In this document: positions 25,201 through 32,856 of the stretch, one piece after another
How the letters are laid out: each line of letters starts with the position of its first letter
Position numbering within the stretch: the stretch's first letter is position 1
Assembly (NCBI GenBank): GCA_025980465.1
Contig: JAICXJ010000002.1
Span: forward strand, 96,772 to 160,771
Length of the DNA stretch: 64,000 nt
Reading direction: 5' to 3'
From: Frankiales bacterium
GTDB lineage: Bacteria > Actinomycetota > Actinomycetes > JAFAQI01
The notes under the pieces: generated by a model
Seen by the model: only the letters and a program-made list of their open reading frames with translations
Told to the model about the DNA's origin: nothing
Databases searched by the model: none
Position numbers and translations under genes: made by a program

Positions 25201-25310
25201 CGGACTTCGCCGCGCACCTTGTCGCGCAGCGTGGCCTCCAGCGCCGCGAGGTCGACGGACTGCGCGTGAGGGTGAGCGTGATATCGGCGCTGGGCGGATC
25301 GTGCGCTCAT
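22236..25310 (-). CDS. FAD-linked oxidase fused to Fe-S domain (GlcD-GlcF / D-lactate dehydrogenase-like)
   Basis: This 1024-residue protein combines several parts. An FAD-binding PCMH domain spans about residues 45-290 (PRDIEDIVAAVEGCRAHGAP, TNRGGGTSLSGETTN). A FAD-linked oxidase C-terminal domain continues to about 560. A 4Fe-4S ferredoxin-like pair follows (CVGVGKCR..CP, CLSCKGCKSDCP), then CCG domains of the GlcF type (VLCCGRPLFDYG, CCGLAGSWGFEAGKY). A final hydrophobic segment of about 25 residues probably anchors it to the membrane. Such fusions oxidise D-lactate, glycolate or 2-hydroxyglutarate and pass electrons to quinone. The ATG at 25310 begins the family-matching part; the 212-base region upstream holds no gene. 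Confidence 0.85.
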   Translation of the reverse strand: MSARSAQRRYHAHPHAQSVDLAALEATLRDKVRGEVRFDAGARAVWSTDSSNYRMPPLGVVQPRDIEDIVAAVEGCRAHGAPITNRGGGTSLSGETTNVAVILDTSKYLTNIYEVNAEERYAWCEPGVINDVLREAAEEHQLTFGPDPSTHNRCTIGGNLGNNSCGVHSVMAGRTADNTLALDVVLYDGTRLEVKSSYTEEEIRSIIAAGGRQGEIFTRLLALRDRYAEEIRRRYPQIPRRVSGYNLDSLLPESGFNVAASLVGTEGTCATVLKAKLKLVPWPRHRSLLVLGYADLAEAADHAPEILDFGPIGLEAVDKMLLDNMQTMHRHLRELPMLPEGENFLLVEFGGDTKEEADTHAREAMARLEKDKDTPGMSLFDDVEQEEKLWEIREAGLGSTAQVPGQPDAWPGWEDSAVAPERMGDYIRDLRKLYDRFGYEAAMYGHVGDGCLHTRIPFDMQTEQGVRHYREFLESAADLVVSYGGSLSGEHGDGQQRAELLDRMFGTELLEAMREFKAIWDPDGRMNPGKVADPIRVFRLDENLRLGPEWKPATPKTYFAFPNDGGSFAHATNRCVGVGKCRVLGGQTMCPSYQTLREEEHSTRGRARALFEMLEGEVITDGWKSEDVFETLDLCLSCKGCKSDCPINVDMATYKAEFLAHYYEGKVRPRYAYAMGLIMYAARVGAKMPGLANLALHAPGVNRLVKKLGGVHPDRQAPYFASQTFREWFAERERVNPGAPRVVLFPDTFTNHFHTDVAQAVCEVIEAAGFEVTIPPKVLCCGRPLFDYGMLGRARKMFTEVLASLDEQISEGLPMIVPEPSCCASFRDELIEMLPADQQAQRLSKQTYTLAEFLDKYAPDADLPTIERKAMVQKHCHHQSVMGFDADQKLYERLGLDAEMPPTGCCGLAGSWGFEAGKYQISMDCGERELFPKVREAAPDTILLADGFSCRTQIEQGTDRRAIHIAQLIRAALPDHRGLPAERPEQIGEETSPPASASKEVAAVLTLAAAGAAAGLALRYRARA

Positions 25311-25522
25311 CGAATGAACTGCTCCTCGATCGGTCGTACCGGGGAAGTACCCGGCGAGGCGGATGAAAACCTTTGCGCTATGCAATAGCCGCGTGAATGT
25401 GCCAGTGCATCGGCCGGCGGGCGCATCAGGCCGGGACGAGCAGGCGTTTGTCCGCTCATCCGGCTGGCCATGACTAGCGCAAGGACTGCTCTCGTTTCGA
25501 AACGGCTCTGGCAGGGGGAGTG

Positions 25523-25921
25523 ATGCGCGGCAATCGAGGCGCCCAAGTCGGCGTTGATGTGGCGCGCCTGCTCTGGGCTGCCGCACTGCTCGGCTGGCCG
25601 GCCCGGCTGTGTCGTGTCGTCGGTGCGGCTCCCACCCGTCGGGCGGTGTGGGTCACCCGCCTGCTCGGGATGAGGAACCTGCTGCAGGGCGGCGTACTGC
25701 TCTCAAGTAGCGCCCGCCAGTCGTCACCGGTACCGATTGCACCTCGGACGCTGCGTCGTACCGGTGCCGGGGTCGACGTGCTGCACGCAGCGAGCTGCGT
25801 TGTTCTCGCTGACCGGCAGAGCGTCAGAAGGCCATGGCTGGTCGACGGAATGGTCGCGCTCGGTTTCGGGGCGGCCACCTGGTGGACGGCCGCGGACACT
25901 ACGGCGGCACCGGACGGCTAG
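25523..25921 (+). CDS. Small hydrophobic protein of unknown function
   Basis: This 132-residue protein has hydrophobic stretches near residues 10-30 (VDVARLLWAAALLGWPARLC), 40-65 and 95-125, so it is a probable membrane protein. No family is recognised, although the pattern resembles DUF4267-like small membrane proteins. ATG 25523 is chosen because AGGGGG precedes it; GTG 25520 is the alternative. The 3' end overlaps the convergent haem-oxygenase-like gene by four bases. Confidence 0.55.
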   Translation: MRGNRGAQVGVDVARLLWAAALLGWPARLCRVVGAAPTRRAVWVTRLLGMRNLLQGGVLLSSSARQSSPVPIAPRTLRRTGAGVDVLHAASCVVLADRQSVRRPWLVDGMVALGFGAATWWTAADTTAAPDG

Positions 25922-27048
25922 GCCGCGGGCGCACCCACGTCGGCCCACCCGCCGGCGAGCAACCGTTCGACGTCGTTGAGGAACACCTCAGTGGTGAACT
26001 CCCGCCACAATGCGCCGGCGATGATCCGCGGGCCCCAGTCAGGATGGTCGGCGACCGTTGGTGCGATCGCGTTCTCCAGCCAGTCCTTGCCGTGGCCCGG
26101 GTCGACGTCGGCGTGCACCTCGTAGAACGGATAGGCGTCAGCCGGAGCATCGAGTCGATCGAAGGCGTTCAGCACCATCCGGCACCGAGGCCCGGCTTGC
26201 AGCTCGATCAGCCCCAGGGCGCCGAGCATCTCCGGTTGCAGCCAACGGTTGGTCGCGAGAAGGCCGCACAGCGCAGACCGAGCAAGAGCCGATGTGGGGA
26301 GGCCGGTCAGGTCCGGCTTGGGCATGTCCACGGCTGCAACGAGCCGATCGTGCAGAGCAGTGTGGACGTCGGCGAGGGTCCCATTACCCATCTCATCCCA
26401 GTAGTTGCTGGCGAGCTCCAGTTTCGCCGCTCCGGCGAGCCCGATCTGGCAGCCGGCGACCAGGTCGTCGAAGCCGGCGTCCGGGCCACCTTCAAGGGTC
26501 AGGAATCGCACCACCTCCGGCCAGCTGGCTTCTTTCGCCAGCCAGCGGTAGATCCGGGGGAGCCGGTTGCGGGCGGCGATGGCGCGCATCGCGGCCGGCA
26601 CGTCGCTCGTGTCGATGCTGCCTATCTCGAGCGCTTGGAGCGCGGTGAGCCAGTCGCGCTCGCAGCGCTCTTTCAGGTTCGATACCACCGGGTGGTGCTG
26701 AAACCGCACCCGGTCGCCGATGCGGTCGAGCGGGGCAGTGTGAAGGTCGTAGATCGTCAGCAAGGTCGCGTAGCGGTCCCGTTCGTTGAACGGAGCCATG
26801 TCCCAGAGTTGGCCGATCTGCGCGCCGTCGGTTGGGGAGGCGAGTAGGTGCACCAGCGCATCGGCCAAGGGCGTGAAGGTCCGTGATTCGAACCCGCCCG
26901 GGCCGACGACCCGATGATCGCCGGGGGTCGTCTCCCGTTCCTCGCAACGTGCGGTCATCCCGACGTCGTACCCGAGCGTCGTTCGAGTAAGCAGCGGGCT
27001 GAACGGCGGGAAGGGCCGAAACGTGTTTTGCTTTCTGAGGAAGTCCAT
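25918..27048 (-). CDS. Iron-containing redox enzyme family protein (haem-oxygenase-like fold)
   Basis: This 376-residue helical protein contains AKLELASNYWDEMGNGTLAD (about residue 210) and YPFYEVHADVDPGHGKDW (about 320). The glutamate, aspartate and histidine ligands E...YWDE.GNG and H.DVDHG-type are typical of the iron-containing redox enzyme (haem-oxygenase-like diiron, PF14518) group. Characterised relatives include diiron N-oxygenases and desaturases acting on small molecules. The start is uncertain: ATG 27048 and ATG 26958 (MTARCEER) are both possible. It is head-to-head with the AhpD-like gene, 20 bases apart. Confidence 0.75.
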   Translation of the reverse strand: MDFLRKQNTFRPFPPFSPLLTRTTLGYDVGMTARCEERETTPGDHRVVGPGGFESRTFTPLADALVHLLASPTDGAQIGQLWDMAPFNERDRYATLLTIYDLHTAPLDRIGDRVRFQHHPVVSNLKERCERDWLTALQALEIGSIDTSDVPAAMRAIAARNRLPRIYRWLAKEASWPEVVRFLTLEGGPDAGFDDLVAGCQIGLAGAAKLELASNYWDEMGNGTLADVHTALHDRLVAAVDMPKPDLTGLPTSALARSALCGLLATNRWLQPEMLGALGLIELQAGPRCRMVLNAFDRLDAPADAYPFYEVHADVDPGHGKDWLENAIAPTVADHPDWGPRIIAGALWREFTTEVFLNDVERLLAGGWADVGAPAA

Positions 27049-27068
27049 CGCCGCACCGGAGGTCCGCC

Positions 27069-27659
27069 ATGCCGATGATTGAGCCGATCCCGATCGAGGC
27101 GCTTCCCGCCAGATCGCGCGAGATCATCGACAGTGGCGTGGAGCAGGGGCTGTATGCGACGCCGCTTCCGTTGCAGGTGTTCGCCTATCGCTCGCAACTG
27201 CTCGAGGCCACTCACCACAAGCGCCTCAACGCCGGCGCGGGAACACTGCTCGGTGGCCGGATCCTCGAGTTGCTGCGGATCCGCAGTGCGCAGCTCGGGG
27301 AGTGCCAGCCGTGCATGCAGTCGCGCAAGCACGACTCGATCACCGACGAGGACGTCGCGTGCCTGATCGAGCCGGACCGCAGCGACCTGGACCCACAAGA
27401 GCGGATGGCGCTGCGCTTTCTTGATCTGCTCTCGGCAGACCATCACGCGATCGACGCCAGCTTCTACCGGGCGCTCGGTGAGGTCTTCACCACCGCTCAG
27501 ATCGTCGAGCTCGGCTTCGCCTGCGCCGAGATGATGGGTGTCCATCGGTTCGTGCACACCCTCGACATCTTCGGCACCGACCCGCCCGCGCTGCCGTTCT
27601 CGCCGGACCAGATCGACGCACGCCGGACACCGGACGACCTCGCCGCGTCTGCGACGTGA
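27069..27659 (+). CDS. Carboxymuconolactone decarboxylase / AhpD-like protein
   Basis: This 196-residue protein has the AhpD-type fold pattern around ELLRIRSAQLGECQPCMQSR followed by KHDSIT. The CxxC pair (C-Q-P-C) and the following histidine are the peroxidase-relay residues in AhpD. GGAGG sits six bases before the ATG. The downstream epimerase GTG overlaps its stop (GTGA), so the two are an operon. The role is likely peroxide or organic-hydroperoxide handling, or an aromatic-degradation decarboxylase step, and cannot be decided here. Confidence 0.8.
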   Translation: MPMIEPIPIEALPARSREIIDSGVEQGLYATPLPLQVFAYRSQLLEATHHKRLNAGAGTLLGGRILELLRIRSAQLGECQPCMQSRKHDSITDEDVACLIEPDRSDLDPQERMALRFLDLLSADHHAIDASFYRALGEVFTTAQIVELGFACAEMMGVHRFVHTLDIFGTDPPALPFSPDQIDARRTPDDLAASAT

Positions 27660-28642
27660 GCCGGGTCTTCGTTACGGGAGGCACCGGCCTCACGGGAGCA
27701 AACGTCTGTGAGCGGTTGATTCAGCGCGGCGACGAGGTCAGGGCCCTGGTCCGCAATCCGGACGAGGCGAGCGCGCTCGCGGATATCGGCGTCGAGCTGG
27801 TGCAGGGCGATATCACCGCCGCCGCCGACGTCATTGGCGCCGCGAAAGGTTGCGATTCGGCGATCCACTGCGCGGCGCTGCTCGGCGGATCGAGTCAGGA
27901 CATCAACGATTTCCGCGCCGTCAACCTCGACGGCACCACGCACGTCCTCGACGCCGGCAAGGCGCATGGGATGCGCCGGGTGGTCGCGCTGTCGACCGGC
28001 ACCTTCTTCGACTTGTCGGCGCCGGGAGACCGCGAGGACGCACCCTTGCTCGCCGACCCGCCGGAGGATCCGTACACCGTGACGAAGCTGGCGGCGTACC
28101 GCGAGGTGCATCGCCGTGCCGAGGGCGGCGACGACGTGTTGACATGCCATCCCGGGGCGATCTACGGCCCTGGTCTGGTAGCTGAGCGAGCGCTGCACCG
28201 GACCAGCTTCAACCGGGTGCTGCTCGCCGCGATGCGCGGAAGGCTCACGGCTTACCTCAGCTTCCCGGTCACCTGGGTAGCCGCAGCCGACGTCGCCGCC
28301 GGGTCGATCGCGGCGCTTGACCACGGTCGGCCGGGTGCCAGGTACTGGTTGACCGGCCGTCCCGAGGACGAGATCAGTACGGCGGCAGGCTGCAACCGAG
28401 CCTGCGAGATCGCCGGTGTCGAGCACCGAGTTGCCGACCTCGACCACCGCACCGCGCCAAAAGCCGTCGTCGAGACGTTCGGTCCGACCCTGTATGCGAT
28501 TGCCGAGGCGGCCGCGAAGCAGACCCGGCCGGAGCGGCCGGCCGCCGGCGGCACGGAACGAGAGCTTGGCTACGCGCCGATGAGCCTTGACGACGGATTG
28601 CACCGCTTGATCCCGTGGCTGCGCGAGCTCGGCCGGCTGTGA
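27656..28642 (+). CDS. NAD-dependent epimerase/dehydratase (extended SDR)
   Basis: This 328-residue protein opens with the Rossmann motif VFVTGGTGLTGANVCERLIQ and contains the catalytic Y-x3-K as DPYTVTKLAAYREV (Tyr, Lys). STGTFFDL precedes it as the serine region. It resembles dihydroflavonol-4-reductase-like or NAD-dependent epimerases. It starts at GTG 27656, coupled to the AhpD-like gene. The substrate is unknown. Confidence 0.82.
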   Translation: MSRVFVTGGTGLTGANVCERLIQRGDEVRALVRNPDEASALADIGVELVQGDITAAADVIGAAKGCDSAIHCAALLGGSSQDINDFRAVNLDGTTHVLDAGKAHGMRRVVALSTGTFFDLSAPGDREDAPLLADPPEDPYTVTKLAAYREVHRRAEGGDDVLTCHPGAIYGPGLVAERALHRTSFNRVLLAAMRGRLTAYLSFPVTWVAAADVAAGSIAALDHGRPGARYWLTGRPEDEISTAAGCNRACEIAGVEHRVADLDHRTAPKAVVETFGPTLYAIAEAAAKQTRPERPAAGGTERELGYAPMSLDDGLHRLIPWLRELGRL

Positions 28643-28676
28643 TCCGCGCGCCGAAAGACTTGCCGCCCTGCCCGCC

Positions 28677-29201
28677 TCAGCTGGGAAGGGCGTCGTACAC
28701 CAGAACGTCGCCGACCCGTCGAGCGCCGGAAGTCGGACGGTGGAGGACCTCGCCGTTAGGCATGATGTGGCGGACCTCGACACCCTGCACGCATGTCAGC
28801 ACGTCGGCGATCAGCCGCCGGTGGCACCTCCACCACAGGGTCTCGCTGCACATGAGGACTACCGCACCGTCTGCTGCCTCGGTGAGGAGGTCGGCGAGGG
28901 CAGCCTGGGCGTCAGCGGTCCGAAGGTGGGCGGCATAGCCGCGAAACGACTCATTGCGCCAGACCAGGTCGGGGCTGTCGGCCGGCGGGCGGCGGAACCC
29001 GCCCAGCCTTGGTTCCCACCGGTAGCCGATGCCGTTGGCGGGCAGCCAGCGTTCGAGCGCCGCCTTCGACACGTGCGGATGCCGCCGGCTACCCGGGGCG
29101 GTGCGGACGTCGACGAGTCGCTGCACGCCGGCGCTGGTCAGCCGCTCCGTGAGGATCTCCTGCGAGGCGGTGCCGTGGCCGATGGTTCGGATGAGCGGCA
29201 C
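28677..29201 (-). CDS. DUF488 domain protein
   Basis: This 174-residue protein shows the DUF488 hallmarks: TIGHGTASQEILTERLTSAG, RLVDVRTAPGSRRHPHVSK at the N-terminus and MCSETLWWRCHRRLIADVL with a Cys and RCHR near residue 120. DUF488 proteins are small, probably nucleic-acid- or metal-linked enzymes of uncertain role. The start is a GTG. It is convergent with the epimerase. Confidence 0.85.
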   Translation of the reverse strand: MPLIRTIGHGTASQEILTERLTSAGVQRLVDVRTAPGSRRHPHVSKAALERWLPANGIGYRWEPRLGGFRRPPADSPDLVWRNESFRGYAAHLRTADAQAALADLLTEAADGAVVLMCSETLWWRCHRRLIADVLTCVQGVEVRHIMPNGEVLHRPTSGARRVGDVLVYDALPS

Positions 29202-29534
29202 AGCTCACTACTTCCCACCAGGAACAAGGATCGTGTGCTCGTCGCGCTTTTTTCCGATACTCATGGGCCGCGCCGTTGGAAGCGTTGTCCTCGCGACGTC
29301 GCACGCCGCCCGGGGTGCCACGCCCTGGCTCGCCCACCGATCGCCGTCGGCAACCACACGCCACGATGGGCCTGCTCCATCTCGTCGCCGGCGATGTGGT
29401 GTCGGCGGAGATCCTTACGGTCCAGCCCGGCTAGCCGACTGCTCGCCCTGCGAGGAAGCACCCGACGAGGGGGATCAGCATGAGCGCAACGCAGCCGTCA
29501 GAGCGTTGATGTCGATGTGAGAAATTTCAGTGCC
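29202..29534. other. Intergenic stretch without a recognisable gene
   Basis: I see no convincing coding pattern, RNA gene or repeat in these 333 bases. Short frames exist on both strands (for example an 18-residue minus frame starting MSIGKKRDEH), but none has a good ribosome-binding site or family match. A promoter for the downstream glycosyltransferase presumably lies at the right end. Confidence 0.5.
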
Positions 29535-30683
29535 ATGCGCGTGTTGGTCTCCTGCATTCCGCAGACCGGTCATCTGTTTCCGTTGCTGCCCCTCGCCGAG
29601 GCCTTCGCCGCGCAGGGCGACGAGGTGTTGGTGGCGACCGGAACTGACGCCGCAGCGGAGGTCACCGCACGCGGGCTCACCTTCCGCGAGACCGGACCAC
29701 CCTTCGGCGAGTGGTTCGCTGCGATGCAGGCCCGGGTTCGTGGCATCCCGGGTGACGGACTGCCACCGGACCGCGTGGAGCGCTACTTCCTGCCCCGACT
29801 GTTCGGAGAGGTTGGCACCGCGCTCGTCGTCGACGATCTGCTGGCCGCAGCATCGGAGCACCTCCCTGATCTGATTCTGTTCGACCCGGTGGCGTTCGCC
29901 GCGCCGCTGGTCGCGGCCAAACTGGGAATCTCGGCCGTGCAGCACACGGTCGGTCCGGTGTACGCCGAGGCGACTCTCGATCTCGTCAGCGACGCCGTCA
30001 GCCCGATGTGGCGAGAGTTCGGTCTCGACGTCCCACCGGCGGCCGGGATCTACGAGGGACGGACGCTGGCGATTTGCCCGCCGTCGCTCGATCCGGTTGC
30101 GCGGGACAGGCCGCGGATCCAGCCGTTGCGCCCGGTCGACTTACCGAACTCTGCGGTCACGCCGCTTCCGCTGACGTTCCCCGAGCCGGAGCGACCGCTG
30201 GTCTACCTCACACTCGGAACCTTCTCCAACACCAACCTCGACCTCTTCCACCTCGTCTTGGGCGCGCTCGCGGACCAGCCGATCAATCTCCTCGTCACGG
30301 TCGGTCGCGACAACGATCCGGCAGTCTTCGGCTCCTCGCCTGCCAACGTCCACGTGAGGCAGTTCATCCCGCAGCGCGACCTGCTGCCGCACTGCACAGC
30401 TGTGATCCACCACGCCGGCGCGGGGACCACGTTCGGCGTGCTGGCGCACGGCCTGCCGTCAGTCGCGTTGCCGCAGGCAGCAGACAACTTCACGATCGGT
30501 GACCGGCTCGCGGGCGCGGGTGCGGCGGCGGTGCTACCACCCGCCCAGGTGAGCCCAACCACTGTCCGTGACGCGCTGCATGCGGTGCTCAGCGAGGCGT
30601 CGTACGCCGAGTCGGCTCGGCAACTCGCCGCGGAGATCGCCGCGATGCCCGGTCCGGCGGAGGTCGCGGCGAGTTTGGGTTAG
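29535..30683 (+). CDS. Glycosyltransferase, UGT/MGT family (GT1-like)
   Basis: This 382-residue protein begins MRVLVSCIPQTGHLFPLLPL AEAF, the start pattern of macrolide and related GT-B glycosyltransferases. It has the donor-binding C-terminal motif VHVRQFIPQRDLLPHCTAVI followed by HHAGAGTTFGVLAHGLPSVA. Such enzymes move a sugar from a nucleotide-sugar to a small hydrophobic acceptor. ATG 29535 fits the family; an in-frame GTG 29517 would add six residues. It overlaps the convergent GH3 gene by four bases. Confidence 0.85.
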   Translation: MRVLVSCIPQTGHLFPLLPLAEAFAAQGDEVLVATGTDAAAEVTARGLTFRETGPPFGEWFAAMQARVRGIPGDGLPPDRVERYFLPRLFGEVGTALVVDDLLAAASEHLPDLILFDPVAFAAPLVAAKLGISAVQHTVGPVYAEATLDLVSDAVSPMWREFGLDVPPAAGIYEGRTLAICPPSLDPVARDRPRIQPLRPVDLPNSAVTPLPLTFPEPERPLVYLTLGTFSNTNLDLFHLVLGALADQPINLLVTVGRDNDPAVFGSSPANVHVRQFIPQRDLLPHCTAVIHHAGAGTTFGVLAHGLPSVALPQAADNFTIGDRLAGAGAAAVLPPAQVSPTTVRDALHAVLSEASYAESARQLAAEIAAMPGPAEVAASLG

Positions 30684-32776
30684 AGATCGAGGTCGAGCGG
30701 TTCTACCGCGTGATCGGTTGCGTTGCGGGCGATCCGAATCCGGTGGTGACCTGAGGGCGGTTTCCATCGGTTTGGGTCGGGGTCCCAGGTCGCGAGACGG
30801 TCGAGCGGAATGACGAGGCCGAACCCGGCTTCGTTGCCCGCCGCAACCTCGACCCGCTTGAATCCGATGAGCCGGTCAGGTGCATCCGGATCAGCCAGCT
30901 CGGCGTAGACCTGGACGACGTCGGCGCCGTCATGGTCGCCGGTGTTGCGGATCGATCCTTGGAGGTGGATGACCCGCTCATCCCAGGTCAATGTGACGTC
31001 CTCGACCGTGAACGTCGTATATGACAGGCCGAATCCGAACGGGTACGCCGGCGTGCGGCCGGTACGGGAAAGGTGCCACCAGCCGTGCCATCGGTCATAG
31101 CGGAAGCTCGTCGCGGCGGCGTCGAACGGAGGGAGGTCCGCGTCATCGACCGGCACGGTGAACGGCAACCGCGCCGACGGGTTGACGACGCCGAAGAGGA
31201 CGTCGGCGAGTCCCTCTCCCGCCCGGCTGCCGCCGTACCAGGACTGCACGACGGCCGGAACGGATTCGATCCATTCGCTGGTGATAACGGCGCTTCCGGC
31301 TTGGATGGCGACGATGGTGCGCGGGTTGGCGACAGCTACGGCGCGGATCAGCCGGACATCGCCATCCGGGAGACGCAGCGACGAGCGGTCGCCGCCAGTG
31401 CTGAAGCCACGTGATCTCGAAGCAAGGTGCGGAGGTTTCGTCGTCGGTGGCAGGTCCTGGAGGGCCGCCGCCATGAGGGCGACGACCTCCGGCTCATCCG
31501 CGGGTGGGAACAGGTCGAGGAGCGACGTGTCGATGTCGCCGATGTATTCGCCCTCGTCGAGATGTGTGTAGCCGACGACGACGAGAGCGACGTCGGCGTC
31601 AGCCGCGGACGCAGCCGCAGCTTCCAGGTCCGTGCCACCGTCGTACACGACCTCCGTTGCCGCGGCGCGGAGGCCGTCGAGCACGGTGTGGCAGTCGAGG
31701 TCCCACACGTCGCTGGAGCCACCATCGCCGATGTTCACTGTGGCGGCGAGCTGCCCGATCACGGCGATCGTCGAGGTGTCAGCCGGTAGCGGGAGAAGTG
31801 GTAGGCCGTCGACCGGTTCGTTGCGCAGCAAGACGACCGATCGGCGAGCGACCTCGCGCGCGAGCTCGCGATGCTCGACCGACCCGAGGACGCTTCGGTC
31901 GGGAGCCGGTGCGGACAGGACGTCGTCGAACCGCAGCAAGGTGGCTACCAGCCGAGTCACCGCTCGGTCGACGTCGTCCCAGCTTGCCGCGCCGTTCTCG
32001 AGTGCGGTGGGCAGGTCCTTGGTGCGAATCATCCGGAACGGCATCTCGATGTCGAGACCGGCGCCGAGCGAGCGGGCCGCGTCGCGCAATCCGAAGATGA
32101 AGTCGCTGATCACGAAGCCTTCAAAGCCCCACTCGTCGCGGAGGAGGTCGGTGAGCAACCGGCGGTTCTGCCCGCACCAGTCGCCGTTGACCGAGTTGTA
32201 CGCCGACATGACCGACGCGACGCCTTCGTCGACGATGCGGCGGAAATGCGGGAGATACACCTCGTGAAGCGCCACGTCATCGACCTCGATGTCGACGGTG
32301 AAGCGGGCGTTCTCCATCGAGTTGCAGGCGAAGTGCTTGACGCAGGCCATCACGTGGCGCTGCAGTCCCCGGGTGAACGCGGCGCCCATCTCACCGACGT
32401 GGTGCGGATCCTCGCCGTAGGTTTCCTGGGCCCGGCCCCAGGCGGGGTGGCGCAGCAGGTTGACGCAGACGGCGCCGGTGAAGTTCGCCCCGACCGCACG
32501 CAACTCGCGGCCTATCGCGTCACCAACGCGCTCTTCCAGGTCTGGGTCCCACGTTGCGCCGCGGGCCATCGAGACCGGGAAGGCCGTGGCGTTGCCGACC
32601 ACGGCGCCACGCGGCCCGTCGGAGAACCTGATGCCCGGTAGACCGACCCGCTCCAGCTGGGCCGCGGGGAACGGGCTGCGGTGGTATCCGTCGTCGTTGA
32701 GCATTCCGAGGCTTGCGAAGGCCGGTAGGTCACCGTCGAGACACCACAGCCGTTCCTCCGGCGTGAGCCCTGCCAC
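30680..32776 (-). CDS. Glycoside hydrolase family 3 (beta-glucosidase-like), N-terminus uncertain
   Basis: This 698-residue protein has the GH3 (alpha/beta)8 domain with DGPRGAVVGNATAFPVSMA, CVKHFACNSMENARFTVD and the nucleophile aspartate in EWGFEGFVISDFIFG. A second alpha/beta domain and a C-terminal fibronectin-III-like domain follow (YPFGFGLSYTTF..). No signal peptide is visible. GTG 32776 is the first possible start, but family-like sequence continues upstream in frame (FDEARHAIAGGHPPLDVARE) for another 25 residues without any ATG, GTG or TTG. Either the gene is truncated or frameshifted at its 5' end, or translation starts at a rare codon. Confidence 0.8.
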   Translation of the reverse strand: MAGLTPEERLWCLDGDLPAFASLGMLNDDGYHRSPFPAAQLERVGLPGIRFSDGPRGAVVGNATAFPVSMARGATWDPDLEERVGDAIGRELRAVGANFTGAVCVNLLRHPAWGRAQETYGEDPHHVGEMGAAFTRGLQRHVMACVKHFACNSMENARFTVDIEVDDVALHEVYLPHFRRIVDEGVASVMSAYNSVNGDWCGQNRRLLTDLLRDEWGFEGFVISDFIFGLRDAARSLGAGLDIEMPFRMIRTKDLPTALENGAASWDDVDRAVTRLVATLLRFDDVLSAPAPDRSVLGSVEHRELAREVARRSVVLLRNEPVDGLPLLPLPADTSTIAVIGQLAATVNIGDGGSSDVWDLDCHTVLDGLRAAATEVVYDGGTDLEAAAASAADADVALVVVGYTHLDEGEYIGDIDTSLLDLFPPADEPEVVALMAAALQDLPPTTKPPHLASRSRGFSTGGDRSSLRLPDGDVRLIRAVAVANPRTIVAIQAGSAVITSEWIESVPAVVQSWYGGSRAGEGLADVLFGVVNPSARLPFTVPVDDADLPPFDAAATSFRYDRWHGWWHLSRTGRTPAYPFGFGLSYTTFTVEDVTLTWDERVIHLQGSIRNTGDHDGADVVQVYAELADPDAPDRLIGFKRVEVAAGNEAGFGLVIPLDRLATWDPDPNRWKPPSGHHRIRIARNATDHAVEPLDLDL

Positions 32777-32856
32777 CAGCTCGCGCGCAACATCGAGGGG
32801 CGGGTGTCCGCCTGCGATGGCGTGACGGGCCTCGTCGAACGTCCGGATTCCGATCC

